Notes under the pieces: generated by a model
The model's input: only the letters and a program-made list of their open reading frames with translations
Databases searched by the model: none
What the model was told of the DNA's origin: nothing
DNA from: Paraburkholderia panacisoli
GTDB taxonomy: Bacteria; Pseudomonadota; Gammaproteobacteria; Burkholderiales; Burkholderiaceae
Length of the DNA stretch: 64,000 nucleotides
Assembly: GCF_008369935.1 (NCBI RefSeq)
Contig: NZ_VTUZ01000020.1
Coordinates: 103,727-167,726 of the forward strand
Direction of reading: 5' to 3'
Made by a program: the position numbers and the translations under genes
Part shown: piece by piece, positions 15,424-25,721 of the stretch
Numbering within the stretch: the stretch's first letter is position 1
Layout of the letters: the number at the start of each line of letters is the position of its first letter

Positions 15424-18400
15424 TCAGTGCGCTTCCACGGTCGAAGCCGGAACGTCCATCTTACCGCGATCGCCCGTCACCCGCTCGACGTGCGGTTTCG
15501 ACCACGACCCGGTGATCGCATAGTCGCGCGCGAACATGTGCGAAACCGACTGGCTGAAAGCCAGATCGGCCAGGAACGCACCCAGGCCGAGCAGTGGATT
15601 GATGACCGCCGTGGCGATCACCGCGGCGCCGGCGCTGATGGTCGGCATGACGTGCAGGTGCACGTCCTGGGTTTTTTGTGCGAGATCGACCGAGCCCGCC
15701 ATGTCGACGCGTGCCGGCGCGGTCACCATCCTGAAGTTATCCGTGCGGCCGATGCCGTTGTGGATCTGCACGGAGCCGGTGACGCTCGAGAACGGCAGCC
15801 CTTCGCCGATCACATCGCGGAAATCCAGCGTGGCGATGCGCGCGAGACTTTGCAGGCTGAGCACGCCCAGCAGCGTGGCGACACCCGGGTCGATCTTGAG
15901 AATTTGCCCATGGTGCAGGTCCATGGTCAGGTTGCCGTTGAGCGTCGGGTAGTCGATCGTCGCGGGGCCGCCGCGCCACACCACCTTGCCCGCCAGCGAG
16001 CCGCTGCCGCCCTTGATCGTACGCGGCTGGCCCAGCTGTTCGAGCAGCGCGCCGGCGTCCTTGACGTCGAGCTTGAAATCGAACACGGTGCGGCGCGGCG
16101 TGATTTCGCCGGCGCCGCCGCCCAGTTCCGACGAGGTGCGCCAGTTCGCGGTGGCGGTCAGCGTGGCGGCGGGGTTCGTGATGTCGAGTTTGTCGAGTTG
16201 CCAGACCGGCACGCCGTCTTGCTCGAAGTTGTGCGCGTCGACTTCGAGGCGGCCGATGTTGCGGTCCCGCACGATCAGCTCGTTGACCACCAGATCGATC
16301 GACGGCATGTTCTGCGCGGGCGCCGACATCGCCGGGCCTAGCAGGTCCTTGTCCGCCACCGACGGAATCACGACGCGGGCAAAGCGCGCCTGCAGCGTGC
16401 CCGGCGAGTCGCGGGTGGCACCCGGCAGCCACGAGACGTGGCCGGACACCTGGTTCGACGCGACGTTCGCCTGCCATTTGCCGTCCGCGTGCGACGCGCC
16501 GACGATCACGTCATCCCAATGGCGCTTGAGCAGCGTCAGCGTGTCGATGTGCAGCGCGAAGCGGTTCGGCAGGAATTGTGTGACGGCGGGATTCGGCGCG
16601 GCCGGCGGTGTGGCCGTTGCCGGTGCTGTGGCCGCGCCCTGGTTGCGCATCTGGGTGACGACCGCGCGCCATGCGTCGGCGTCGAACTCGGGCACGTCGA
16701 CGGCGGCGACCACGCCTTCGGACGGCAGGTCGGCGGGCCTGTTCACGCCGATCGCGCCGCGCACGACCGTCGGCGGCGCTTTCGGCTGGTAGCGCAGCAG
16801 ATACGCGGCGGCAATCGGCCCAAAGGTGAGATCGGCGCGTTCGAGGCTCGCTTCGCCCGGCGCCGCGGACGGGCTGACGGCGAAGCGCAGCGGCATCGGC
16901 GTGCCGACCTGCTTGTTGAACGGCGCGGGGAAGTCGAGCGCGAGGCCGGTCAGATCGGAGTTCGCGGTTATTTCCGGCAAGCGTCCCTTCGCGCCGCGCA
17001 CGTTCAACGCGTACGGCGCGCTGCCGCTCATGCGCGTGAGCACCTGCGCGGCCGGGCCATGCAGATCGAGGCCGCGCGCGGCCTCGACGGCGATATGGCC
17101 GCCGAGCGCCAGCGCATACGTGCCGTCCTGACGCAGCCCGCCGTTCGCATGGATGTCGCCGCCAAGGAACTGCCCGGAGAGCCGGTCGACCTGGGCGGTG
17201 CGCTCGGTGAAACGCACTCTGCCGTTCAGTTGCGACAGCGGCGGCACGTGCGGGACGCTCAAGCGGTTATTCAGGAAGCCCACCGCGGCCTCCACGCCGA
17301 TATGCGGTTTCGGCGTGCGCGGCACCGTCAGCTTGAGCGCGAGCGAGGCGGGCCCCTCGGCACGGATCTTCTCGGTCTGATGCCGGGCCATGATGCCGAG
17401 CGAACTGTCGTTCACGTAGTCGAGCATGTCGGCGAGCGGCCCGCGCCCGTTGCCCTGGATCACGAGGTTCGAGCCCCGGTTGCCGAGGTCGTCGATCTTG
17501 CCGTTGACGCCCGTCAGCGCGACGCGCTTGTAACGCCCGCGGTCGATATCGAAGCGCAGCACGTTCTGCTTGAGCTCGAACACGCCGTCGATGCCGTCGA
17601 GCGGCGGCCACACGTTCGGCGTGCCGTTCCTCATATTGCGCGGCGGATAGGGCGAAGGGTCGAACTTGCCGCCTTTGAACGGCGCGACGATATGGAAGAG
17701 ACCGGCGTCGGGATCGCGCGAGTAGGGGAATTTGGTAAGGTCGCCATGCACTTCGATCGTCGCGCCGTGCGACATGCCGGCCTGCAGCCCGTGGCCCAGA
17801 TAGATGCGCAGCTTTTCGCTGATGCTGGTCGGCAGATAACGGGCGATGCGCGTTACCTGCGCACGCTGGAAATCGGCTCTGAGATCCAGCGAGCCGCGGC
17901 CGTGTCCGGGGTTGCTGTAGTCGACGCTGGCGGTGGCCGCGACATCCGCGTTCGAGACGCCGAAATCGGCCAGCTTCACGGTGAAGGGCCGATGGTTTTC
18001 GCCTGGCACCTTCGGCTTCACGGTCCAGTCGGCGCGGCCACGCAGGTGGTCGAGCTTCAGACGCGGATCGTCGAATACGCCCGGCAACGTGATCGCCACA
18101 TTGGAGGTGTCGAGGAGCGCGGTGCCGTGGTTCTCGTCGGCGTCGACGCGGCCCCACAGGTTTTCGATGCCCGGTATGCCCGCGCGCGGGTGATTGCGCA
18201 GCGTGAGCCCCGGCGGCGGTTCCTGGGCGGCCACGCTGATGCCTTGCAGGTCGCCGTTGAAGCGATAGTGCTCGATCGGCTCCGCGCCGCTCGAGCGACG
18301 GTCGCTGCCCGCCTCGCCGGACTCCGGTTTGCCGCGCTCGACTTCGATCACATAGTTGGCGACGAGGCCACGCGGGTTGAAGCGCACGAGACTGTTCAGC

Positions 18401-19620
18401 AGACGCCGCGGCAGCGGCAGCGCCCGGCTGAATTCCGCGAGAATGCCGAGGTCGACGCGATCGCCGTTGACGCTGAAGAGCTGCCCATTCTGCTGCGACG
18501 TGGTCCGGTAGCGGGCGTTCAGCGTGGAGAACGTCAGCGTGCGTGTGAGCGGCGTGCCGTCCTCGAGCGGCGGCTGGCCCAGCTCGGCGCGCAGGTCGGT
18601 CAGCTGCAGCCGGTAGTCGCCCTGGCCGGCGTCGAGGCGCCATGAGAAATGGGTGATCGGCAGCAGCAGTTTCGGCTGTGTGGGACGCACTCGCAGCGCG
18701 ACGTCCGTGCCGGCCAGTTGCCCGTTCGCCGTCTTCATCTGGCCGTCGGTAAAGTCGATCCAGATTGCATTGTCGATGCGGCCGGCAAACGTCTCGATCG
18801 GGAAGTTGACGTAGCGCGCGAGCATCGGCAGGTCGACCGGACCCGTCGACACGTACACCTGACCGGTCCAGTTGATCGGCTTGCCGATCGCGGAGAGCGG
18901 CGCGTGCCGGAAGTGCGTGCGGAAATCGATCGGGCCGTGCAGCACCTGACCGTCGGCGGGCGCTTGCATCGCGAGCCGGTGGTTGTAGCCGTCGTTGAGA
19001 ACGGCGATCCGGATGTCGCGCAGCGCGAGTTCCGGCGCGTCGTGCATCGCGTCACGCCAGCGCAGCACGCCGCCGCGCACCACGATCGCCTGCTGGCGCA
19101 ATAGCCAGGTGGATAAGGTGTCGTTGCCGCTGTGGCGGGTCGGCACCGGCACGCCCGCCACGGACAGCACGCCGTCGTCGCTGCGTGAGACCAGCACGTC
19201 GGGCTGCTCGACGATCAGGCTGGAGAGCGTCGGATGAAATTGCCAGAGCGAGCGCCACGAAACCGTGGCGGTGGCGCGCGGGATCGTCAGCGCGGCTTTG
19301 CCTTCGTGATCGCGGATGATCAGATTGGTGACGTCGACGCCCGGTTGAAAGCCGCTCCAATGCGGCGCCAGCCTGCCGATGGTGAACTGCGTATGCAGCT
19401 TGTCGGAGATGGCGGCTTCGATCTGCGGGCGGAACGAGTCGACGCGGGGCAGCACCACGTAGCGCAAGCCGAGAAACAAACCCGTCGCAATGAAATAGAG
19501 GACGAGCGCGAGCGTCAGGACGACGCGCAAAATCCGACGCAGCACGATGTGGTCGTTTCCGCTCACAGGCCGGACCTGCCCGGTTTCGTGCGGGTCGGCG
19601 GATTCGTTTCGCTCGGACAT
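15424..19620 (-). CDS. yhdP: YhdP family AsmA-like envelope protein
   Basis: This 1398-residue protein has an N-terminal cytoplasmic tail (~35 residues), one transmembrane helix (RILRVVLTLALVLYFIATGLF at ~30-55) and a very long periplasmic region of repeated beta-strands, the bridge-like architecture of the AsmA/YhdP group. YhdP is implicated in moving phospholipid to the outer membrane and in permeability. The C-terminal DUF3971/AsmA-like region (IDYPTLNGNLTMDLHHGQILKIDPG..LLGVLSLQSL) is the family's most conserved part. The start at 19620 (MSERNES) is uncertain: no clear ribosome-binding site is seen, and an upstream ATG at 19716 is possible. It is divergent from glnE and leads the yhdP-nit-tldD unit. 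Confidence 0.93.
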   Translation of the reverse strand: MSERNESADPHETGQVRPVSGNDHIVLRRILRVVLTLALVLYFIATGLFLGLRYVVLPRVDSFRPQIEAAISDKLHTQFTIGRLAPHWSGFQPGVDVTNLIIRDHEGKAALTIPRATATVSWRSLWQFHPTLSSLIVEQPDVLVSRSDDGVLSVAGVPVPTRHSGNDTLSTWLLRQQAIVVRGGVLRWRDAMHDAPELALRDIRIAVLNDGYNHRLAMQAPADGQVLHGPIDFRTHFRHAPLSAIGKPINWTGQVYVSTGPVDLPMLARYVNFPIETFAGRIDNAIWIDFTDGQMKTANGQLAGTDVALRVRPTQPKLLLPITHFSWRLDAGQGDYRLQLTDLRAELGQPPLEDGTPLTRTLTFSTLNARYRTTSQQNGQLFSVNGDRVDLGILAEFSRALPLPRRLLNSLVRFNPRGLVANYVIEVERGKPESGEAGSDRRSSGAEPIEHYRFNGDLQGISVAAQEPPPGLTLRNHPRAGIPGIENLWGRVDADENHGTALLDTSNVAITLPGVFDDPRLKLDHLRGRADWTVKPKVPGENHRPFTVKLADFGVSNADVAATASVDYSNPGHGRGSLDLRADFQRAQVTRIARYLPTSISEKLRIYLGHGLQAGMSHGATIEVHGDLTKFPYSRDPDAGLFHIVAPFKGGKFDPSPYPPRNMRNGTPNVWPPLDGIDGVFELKQNVLRFDIDRGRYKRVALTGVNGKIDDLGNRGSNLVIQGNGRGPLADMLDYVNDSSLGIMARHQTEKIRAEGPASLALKLTVPRTPKPHIGVEAAVGFLNNRLSVPHVPPLSQLNGRVRFTERTAQVDRLSGQFLGGDIHANGGLRQDGTYALALGGHIAVEAARGLDLHGPAAQVLTRMSGSAPYALNVRGAKGRLPEITANSDLTGLALDFPAPFNKQVGTPMPLRFAVSPSAAPGEASLERADLTFGPIAAAYLLRYQPKAPPTVVRGAIGVNRPADLPSEGVVAAVDVPEFDADAWRAVVTQMRNQGAATAPATATPPAAPNPAVTQFLPNRFALHIDTLTLLKRHWDDVIVGASHADGKWQANVASNQVSGHVSWLPGATRDSPGTLQARFARVVIPSVADKDLLGPAMSAPAQNMPSIDLVVNELIVRDRNIGRLEVDAHNFEQDGVPVWQLDKLDITNPAATLTATANWRTSSELGGGAGEITPRRTVFDFKLDVKDAGALLEQLGQPRTIKGGSGSLAGKVVWRGGPATIDYPTLNGNLTMDLHHGQILKIDPGVATLLGVLSLQSLARIATLDFRDVIGEGLPFSSVTGSVQIHNGIGRTDNFRMVTAPARVDMAGSVDLAQKTQDVHLHVMPTISAGAAVIATAVINPLLGLGAFLADLAFSQSVSHMFARDYAITGSWSKPHVERVTGDRGKMDVPASTVEAH

Positions 19621-19806
19621 GCTGCGGCGGGTGGGCGTATGGTAGTTTTGCGAATTAACGACGAAATGTAACACACGCGATAGCGTCGGCGGACTTCCTG
19701 CAAACCCTGTCTGCATGCCGCCTCACGGCTTGCGCCGGGGCGCCGGATCGTGGTGTTACAGCGAACTGAACAACGCCATTCAAGCAACGAGCGAGCCAGA
19801 CCCTTG

Positions 19807-22602
19807 ATGACTGACGCCACTCTACTGAGTTCCCACTATTCACACTACGCCGCACGCGCCGCGGCGGCCCGTCCGCAACTCGTCGCGCAGGTAGCGGCGC
19901 TTGCGTCCGCGCCGCTGACCCGCGAGCGCCTCGACGCGCGCCTCGACGCGCTGTGCGCGCAAGCCGCCGGCGCGGCCGGCGCGCCATTGAGCGAGGATGC
20001 ACTCAAACGGGCGTTGCGCCAACTGCGTACCGAGGTGTTTTGCGCGGTGATGGAGCGTGATCTGGCGGGCGAGGCGGACGTCGCCGAAGTCACCGGCGCG
20101 ATGACCGATCTGGCGGAGGCGACCATCCAGCGCGCGCTCGCGGTTCTGTCCGCGGAATTCGAAGCGCTGTACGGCGAGCCGCGCGGTCCGCACGGCGAAC
20201 GCCTCGTGCTGGGCGTGGTAGGCATGGGCAAGCTGGGCGGGCGCGAGCTGAACGTGTCGTCGGACATCGATCTGATCTTCGTTTATGAGGATGATGGCGA
20301 GACCGCGGGCGGCCAGCGTTCGCCGATCGCGACGCAGGACTTCTTCACGCGGCTCGGCAAGCGCCTGATCGGCGCGCTCGCCGAAGTGACCGCCGACGGC
20401 TACGTGTTCCGGGTCGACATGCGCCTGCGGCCGAACGGCGACTCGGGGCCGCTCGTGTGCAGCCTTGGGATGCTGGAAGAGTATTTCTACGTGCAGGGCC
20501 GCGAGTGGGAGCGCTATGCGTGGATCAAGGGCCGCCTCGTGTCCGAAGGTGCGAGCGACGCCGCGCAACGGCTGCAGAAGCAACTCGACGCGATCGTCAC
20601 GCCGTTCGTCTACCGCCGCTATCTCGACTTCGGCGTGATCAGCGCGATCCGCGCGCTGCATCTGCAGATTCGCCAGGAGGCGCAGCGCCGTGCATCGATG
20701 CGGCCCGACAAGGCCGACGACATCAAGCTCGGACGCGGCGGCATCCGCGAGATCGAATTCAGCGCGCAGGTGTTCCAGCTGATTCGCGGTGGGCAGGACG
20801 CGGGCTTTCGCGTGCGGCCGACGCTCTCCGTGCTACGGCACGCGGCCACGCACGGGCTGCTGGATTCGTCGGTGTGCGTGAAGCTCTCGCAGGCCTACCG
20901 TTTCCTGCGCGAGCTGGAGCATCGGCTGCAATACCGCAACGATGCCCAAACCCACGCGATGCCGGTCGATCCCGAAGAGCGCGCGGCGCTCGCTCAGGCG
21001 ATGGGTTGCGACGACTACGCCGCGCTGATGGAAAAGCTCGACGCGCATCGCGAATTCGTCGAACAGCAGTTCGACCAGATTTTCGCCGATAAGGTGAGCG
21101 GCCGCGACGGCTGTGGCGCGCCCGAAGACGGCGCCGCCGCGTGGGTCTGGAGCAGCGCGCTCGCCGACGACAGCGCCGGCGACGCGCTGCGCGCGCGCCT
21201 GATCGAACTCGGCGTGGCCAAGCCGGACGACCTGCTCGCGCGCTTGCGCGCAGTGTGGCAATCGTCGCGCTACGCGGGGCTCGCGGAGCGCAGCCGGCAA
21301 CGTTTCGACATCGTCGCGCAGCGCGCGCTGGAAGCCGCGCGCACGCTCGAGCCGCCCGAGCGGCGCGGCGACACGGTCGCGCGCTTCTTCGATCTGCTCG
21401 AAGCGGTGAGCCGGCGCGGCGCCTACCTCGCGCTGCTGACCGAGTATCCGCAGGCGCTGCATCAGGTGCTGTCGGTGCTGGGCGGCTCGCGCTGGGCGGC
21501 CGGCTATCTGATTCGCCATCCGCAACTGCTCGACGAACTGCTGGACGCCGAAGCGATCAACAGTCCGTTCGACTGGCCGGAGTTCAAGCGCACGCTGCGC
21601 TTGCGGCTGGCCGCTGCCGACGGCGTCGAGCAGCAGATGGATCTGCTGCGGCATGCGCATCAGGCCGAGGTGTTCCGCATTCTGCTGATCGATCTCGCCG
21701 GCAAGCTGAGCGTCGAACATGTGAGCGACCGGCTGTCCGAACTCGCCGACGCCGTGCTCGACGTCACGCTCGAAGCCGTCTGGAACCAGCTGTCGAAACG
21801 CCACCGCGAGGCGCCCCGTTTCGCGGTGATCGCCTACGGCAAGCTTGGGGGCAAGGAACTGGGCTACGCGTCCGACCTCGACGTGATCTTCCTGTACGAC
21901 GATCCCGATGACGCCGCGGCCGACGTCTACGCGACCTACACCCGCCGCCTGATCACCTGGCTGACCACCGCGACCGGCGCCGGCACGTTGTTCGACGTCG
22001 ACCTGCGCCTGCGGCCGAACGGCGAGTCGGGACTGCTCGTCACCGACCTCGACGCATTCCGCCGCTATCAGTTGCGCGAAGGCGACGCGGCCAACACCGC
22101 GTGGGTCTGGGAGCACCAGGCATTGAGCCGCGCGCGTTACTGCGCGGGCGACGCCGAGATCGGCGCGAAGTTCGAGGCGATCCGCGAGCAGGTGTTGACC
22201 ACGCCGCGCGAAGCGGCGCCGCTCGCCAAGGAGATCGTCGAGATGCGCGAGCGCGTCGAGGCCGGGCACCCGAACCACACGCCCGCGCTGTTCGACCTGA
22301 AGCACGACCGCGGCGGCATGGTCGATATCGAATTCACCGTGCAGTACTGGGTGCTGTTGCACGCGGCCAGCGATCCCGAGCTGATCCGCAATACCGGCAA
22401 CATCGCGTTGCTGCGAGAAGTGTCGCGCTTTGGTCTGATGAGCGAGGCGGAAGCGGAGACGGTGGGCGCCGCCTATCGCACCTACCGCAAGTTGCAGCAC
22501 ACGCTGCGTCTGGACGGCATGGAGAAGGCGCGGGTCGATCCGGCGCTGGTCAGCACCGAGCGTGAAGCGGTGCTGGCGCTGTGGAAGCGGGTGTTCGGGT
22601 GA
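19807..22602 (+). CDS. glnE: Bifunctional glutamine synthetase adenylyltransferase/deadenylase GlnE
   Basis: GlnE adds or removes AMP on glutamine synthetase in response to PII and glutamine, tuning nitrogen assimilation. The 931-residue protein has two nucleotidyltransferase domains: the N-terminal deadenylase motif GMGKLGGRELNVSSDIDLIF (~residues 138-157) and the C-terminal adenylylase motif AYGKLGGKELGYASDLDVIF. Each is followed by R.DMRLRPNG or VDLRLRPNGESG and a GRGGIREIEF or RGGMVDIEF segment. ATG 19807 (MTDATLLSSHYS) is chosen over a longer form because it fits family N-termini. It is divergent from yhdP and ends in a terminator. Confidence 0.96.
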   Translation: MTDATLLSSHYSHYAARAAAARPQLVAQVAALASAPLTRERLDARLDALCAQAAGAAGAPLSEDALKRALRQLRTEVFCAVMERDLAGEADVAEVTGAMTDLAEATIQRALAVLSAEFEALYGEPRGPHGERLVLGVVGMGKLGGRELNVSSDIDLIFVYEDDGETAGGQRSPIATQDFFTRLGKRLIGALAEVTADGYVFRVDMRLRPNGDSGPLVCSLGMLEEYFYVQGREWERYAWIKGRLVSEGASDAAQRLQKQLDAIVTPFVYRRYLDFGVISAIRALHLQIRQEAQRRASMRPDKADDIKLGRGGIREIEFSAQVFQLIRGGQDAGFRVRPTLSVLRHAATHGLLDSSVCVKLSQAYRFLRELEHRLQYRNDAQTHAMPVDPEERAALAQAMGCDDYAALMEKLDAHREFVEQQFDQIFADKVSGRDGCGAPEDGAAAWVWSSALADDSAGDALRARLIELGVAKPDDLLARLRAVWQSSRYAGLAERSRQRFDIVAQRALEAARTLEPPERRGDTVARFFDLLEAVSRRGAYLALLTEYPQALHQVLSVLGGSRWAAGYLIRHPQLLDELLDAEAINSPFDWPEFKRTLRLRLAAADGVEQQMDLLRHAHQAEVFRILLIDLAGKLSVEHVSDRLSELADAVLDVTLEAVWNQLSKRHREAPRFAVIAYGKLGGKELGYASDLDVIFLYDDPDDAAADVYATYTRRLITWLTTATGAGTLFDVDLRLRPNGESGLLVTDLDAFRRYQLREGDAANTAWVWEHQALSRARYCAGDAEIGAKFEAIREQVLTTPREAAPLAKEIVEMRERVEAGHPNHTPALFDLKHDRGGMVDIEFTVQYWVLLHAASDPELIRNTGNIALLREVSRFGLMSEAEAETVGAAYRTYRKLQHTLRLDGMEKARVDPALVSTEREAVLALWKRVFG

Positions 22603-22629
22603 CGGGGTGTTGCTTGAGTTGAGCGTGAA

Positions 22630-22661
22630 GAAGGCAGGTGTCAAGCCTGCCTTCTCCGTTT
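22630..22661 (+). terminator. Terminator between glnE and recN
   Basis: A perfect 9-bp stem GAAGGCAGG (22630-22638) / CCTGCCTTC (22646-22654) with a 7-base loop is followed by a short T-rich tract (CCGTTTT). It lies 27 bases after glnE, which converges on recN. Confidence 0.8.
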
Positions 22662-22722
22662 TCCCATGGTGGATCGACCTATTCCCGATGGCCCGGACGA
22701 TCGGTTCGCCGGCCACTTCACG

Positions 22723-24393
22723 CTAGGCGGCCAGCATTTCCTTCGCGTGCTTGCGAGTCGTCGCGGTGATTTCCAAACCGCCCAGCATCCGTGCAACTTC
22801 CTCGACGCGGCTCGCCTTGTCGAGCGAAATCACGCTGCTCACGGTGCCGCCCTTGCCGTTGCCGGCTTTCGCCACCTGGAAATGGTGGTCGCCGCGCGCG
22901 GCGACTTGCGGCAAGTGAGTCACGCACAACACCTGGCGCGCTTGTCCGAGCTGATGCAACAGCCGTCCGACTACTTCGGCCACGCCCCCGCCAATGCCCG
23001 TATCGACTTCGTCGAAGATTAGCGTGGGGGTTGGGCTGGCGGCGCTGGCGATCACCGCGAGCGCGAGACTGATACGCGCCAGTTCGCCGCCCGAGGCGAC
23101 CTTGGCGAGCGGCCGCAGCGGGACACCGGCATGACCGGCGACGCGGAATTCGACCTGTTCGAGCCCATGCGCGCCGCCTTCGGGCAGCGGCACCAGCGCG
23201 ACTTCGAAGCTGCCGCCTTTCATCGACAACTCCTGCATCCCGGTGGTGACCGCCGCGCCCAGCGCGATGCCGGCCTTGGCGCGTGCCTTCGAGAGTCTTT
23301 TCGCGTCGGTCAGGAATGCTTCTTTGGCCTTGGCTTCGGCTGCGTGCAGACTGTCGAGATCGGCGGCGGCATCGAGCGCGGCCAGTTGCGCGCGCCGCGC
23401 CTCGTGTTCGTCAGGCAGGGTTTCGGGTTGCAGACGGAATTTGCGCGCGGCCGAATGTAACGCGTCGAGGCGCTTTTCGACCTGCGCGAGCCGGTCCGGA
23501 TCGAGTTCGAGCTTTTGCGCGTAATGACTCAGCGAATACACCGCTTCCTGCAACTGGATTTCGGCCGGTTCGAGCGCGGCCAGAACGTCGTTCAGCGCCG
23601 GGTCGATCTCCGCGAGGTCGCGCACCTTCGACACGATCGACGCGAGGTGCGTGATCATCGCTTCGTCCGACTCGGACAGCGCGCCGAGCGCGCCTTGCAC
23701 GCCATCGATCAGATTGGCCGAGTGCGACAGCCGCCGGTGCTCGCTATTGACCTCTTCCCATTCGCCCGGCTGCGGCGCGAGCTTGTCGAGTTCGGTGAGC
23801 TGCCACGCGAGCCGCTCGCGTTCGAGCTGCAACTCGCGGTCGCGCGTCTGCGCGTGCTCGACTGCCTGCACTTTCTCGCGCCACGCGCGCCACGCCCGCG
23901 TGACGTTGGCCGCGACGTCCGAAAGGCCGGCGTGGGTATCGAACAGTTCGCGTTGCGCGTCCGGGCGCATCAGCAACTGGTGCGCGTGCTGGCCGTGAAT
24001 ATCCACCAGCATTTCGCCGACCTCGCGCAACTGCGCGAGCGTCGCCGCCGTGCCGTTGATGAAAGCGCGCGAGCGGCCGTTGGCGTCCACCACGCGCCGC
24101 AGCATGACCGTGCCGACGTGCTCGTCGTTCTCGGCGGTGGCGCCGAGCGCCTGCTCGTCGAGCCATTGTTCGACCTGCGCATGGGTCTCGAATTCGGCGG
24201 TGATGTCGGCGCGGCTCTCGCCGGTGCGCACGACGCTCGCATCGGCGCGAGCGCCGAGCGCAAGCGCCAGCGCGTCGATCAGGATCGACTTGCCGGCGCC
24301 CGTTTCGCCCGAGAAAACACTGAAGCCGCTGTCGAATTCGAGGTCGAGCGCGGCGACGATGACGAAGTCGCGTATCGAGAGGTGGCGAAGCAT
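22723..24393 (-). CDS. recN: DNA repair protein RecN
   Basis: RecN is an SMC-like ATPase that acts at double-strand breaks in recombinational repair. The 556-residue protein has the N-terminal Walker A GETGAGKS at residues 29-36 and a central coiled coil (~200-370, with long runs of Glu, Leu and Arg). At the C-terminal head are the signature ASGGELARISLAL and Walker B PTLIFDEVDTGIGGGVAEVVG. Length matches E. coli RecN (~553). It lies downstream of nadK on the same strand, the common nadK-recN order. SOS control is known for the family, but I did not find a convincing LexA box. Confidence 0.96.
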   Translation of the reverse strand: MLRHLSIRDFVIVAALDLEFDSGFSVFSGETGAGKSILIDALALALGARADASVVRTGESRADITAEFETHAQVEQWLDEQALGATAENDEHVGTVMLRRVVDANGRSRAFINGTAATLAQLREVGEMLVDIHGQHAHQLLMRPDAQRELFDTHAGLSDVAANVTRAWRAWREKVQAVEHAQTRDRELQLERERLAWQLTELDKLAPQPGEWEEVNSEHRRLSHSANLIDGVQGALGALSESDEAMITHLASIVSKVRDLAEIDPALNDVLAALEPAEIQLQEAVYSLSHYAQKLELDPDRLAQVEKRLDALHSAARKFRLQPETLPDEHEARRAQLAALDAAADLDSLHAAEAKAKEAFLTDAKRLSKARAKAGIALGAAVTTGMQELSMKGGSFEVALVPLPEGGAHGLEQVEFRVAGHAGVPLRPLAKVASGGELARISLALAVIASAASPTPTLIFDEVDTGIGGGVAEVVGRLLHQLGQARQVLCVTHLPQVAARGDHHFQVAKAGNGKGGTVSSVISLDKASRVEEVARMLGGLEITATTRKHAKEMLAA

Positions 24394-24473
24394 GGAGGTC
24401 GTCTGATGAGCTTGAGATTCAGGGTTCGGCAGCGGCGGCCTTTGTCGTTAGCGTTCCAGCGTTGCCGCGCCGC

Positions 24474-25376
24474 TCAGGTCTTGGGATCTTCTTCGTGCGA
24501 CGGGTATTCGTGCCAATGAAGCTTTTTGCGCAGCGTGGCGTAGTAGCTGTAGCCGACCGGGTGCAGCATCGGCACCGTATGACGCGAGCGGCGCACTTCG
24601 ATCGTGTCGCTCAACTCCAGCGAGGTGAACGACTGCATGTCGAAATTGACGTTCACTTCGCGCCCGGAGACGATCTGGATGCTCACCTTCGAGTCGTCCG
24701 GCAGCACGATCGGGCGGTTCGACAAAGCATGCGGCGCAATCGGCACCAGCACGATGCCTTGCAGTTGCGGATGCAAAATCGGCCCTTGCGACGACAGCGC
24801 GTAAGCGGTCGAGCCGGTCGGCGTGGCGACGATCAGGCCGTCCGAGCGCTGGTTGTACATGAAGCGCCCGTCCACCGAGACGTGCAGTTCCGCCATCCCC
24901 GAAAAGCCGCTGCGGTTGACCACTACGTCGTTGAAGGCCAGCGCGTGATAGATCGGATTGCCGCCGCGCATGATGCGCGCTTCGAGCAGCACGCGTTCTT
25001 CGCGCTCGAAATTGCCAGACAGCATTTGCGGCACGATCTCGCTCATGTGCGAGATCGGAATGTCGGTGATGAAGCCGAGCCGACCGTGGTTGATGCCGAT
25101 TAGCGGCGTGCGGTACGGCGCGAGTTGGCGGCCCAGGCCGAGCATCGTACCGTCGCCGCCCAGCACCACCGCGACGTCGGCGCGCGCGCCGATCTCGGCG
25201 GGACGCAGCGCCGGATAGTCGGTGATGCCGATTTCGGCGGCGGTGTCGGCTTCGAACACGACCTCGAAGCCGCGTTTCGCGATGCACGAAGCGAGCGCGG
25301 TCAACGGCTCGCTGATGCCTGGCGTGTTGCTGCGCCCAACGAGCGCGACGGTCTTGAACTGGCTGGTCACTTGCAT
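24474..25376 (-). CDS. nadK: NAD kinase
   Basis: The enzyme phosphorylates NAD to NADP with ATP or polyphosphate. The 300-residue protein has the GGDGT motif at residues 73-77 (VVLGGDGTMLGLGRQ), the INHGRLGFITD strand, NRSGFSGMAELHVSVDGRFMYNQRSDGLIVATPTGSTAYALSSQGPI and the C-terminal SRHTVPMLHP region. These are all family hallmarks. The start at 25376 (MQVTSQFKTVALVGR) is preferred because upstream in-frame residues look non-coding. It is upstream of recN and divergent from hrcA. Confidence 0.96.
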   Translation of the reverse strand: MQVTSQFKTVALVGRSNTPGISEPLTALASCIAKRGFEVVFEADTAAEIGITDYPALRPAEIGARADVAVVLGGDGTMLGLGRQLAPYRTPLIGINHGRLGFITDIPISHMSEIVPQMLSGNFEREERVLLEARIMRGGNPIYHALAFNDVVVNRSGFSGMAELHVSVDGRFMYNQRSDGLIVATPTGSTAYALSSQGPILHPQLQGIVLVPIAPHALSNRPIVLPDDSKVSIQIVSGREVNVNFDMQSFTSLELSDTIEVRRSRHTVPMLHPVGYSYYATLRKKLHWHEYPSHEEDPKT

Positions 25377-25721
25377 GCCGGCATTACACCATAGGTAGGG
25401 CGCGAAAAGAACCGCTGACAGACCCGGTAGCGGGCCGGCGCACGCGGGCCGCAAGCGCATGCGGCGATTATCGTTAGAATGGTGAAGCCTTGATGACCTA
25501 TGCGCCGATTAAAGTGTGGCGGCGATCTGTCGGTCGACGCTCGCTGGCCGTGGCTTGCGGGATGCCCAGGAAGATGAGCGGTGAGGCGCCGGGCCGAATG
25601 CCGGGCGCCTCGCCAGCACCCGACCACGGAGCAGGCGTCCCGGCAAGCAGTCGCGTTTTCGTCAGGGCCAGGTATTGTTAGCGCTCGCGGTAGTTCCGTC
25701 ATTGAGCTAAAATTTTCCGTC
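25377..25721. other. Intergenic region between nadK and hrcA
   Basis: These 345 bases separate divergent nadK and hrcA. A TAGAAT -10-like hexamer lies at 25475-25480 and a TAAAAT at 25708-25713, each without a convincing -35. I saw no CIRCE inverted repeat and no convincing ORF, so the hrcA start of transcription stays open. Confidence 0.5.
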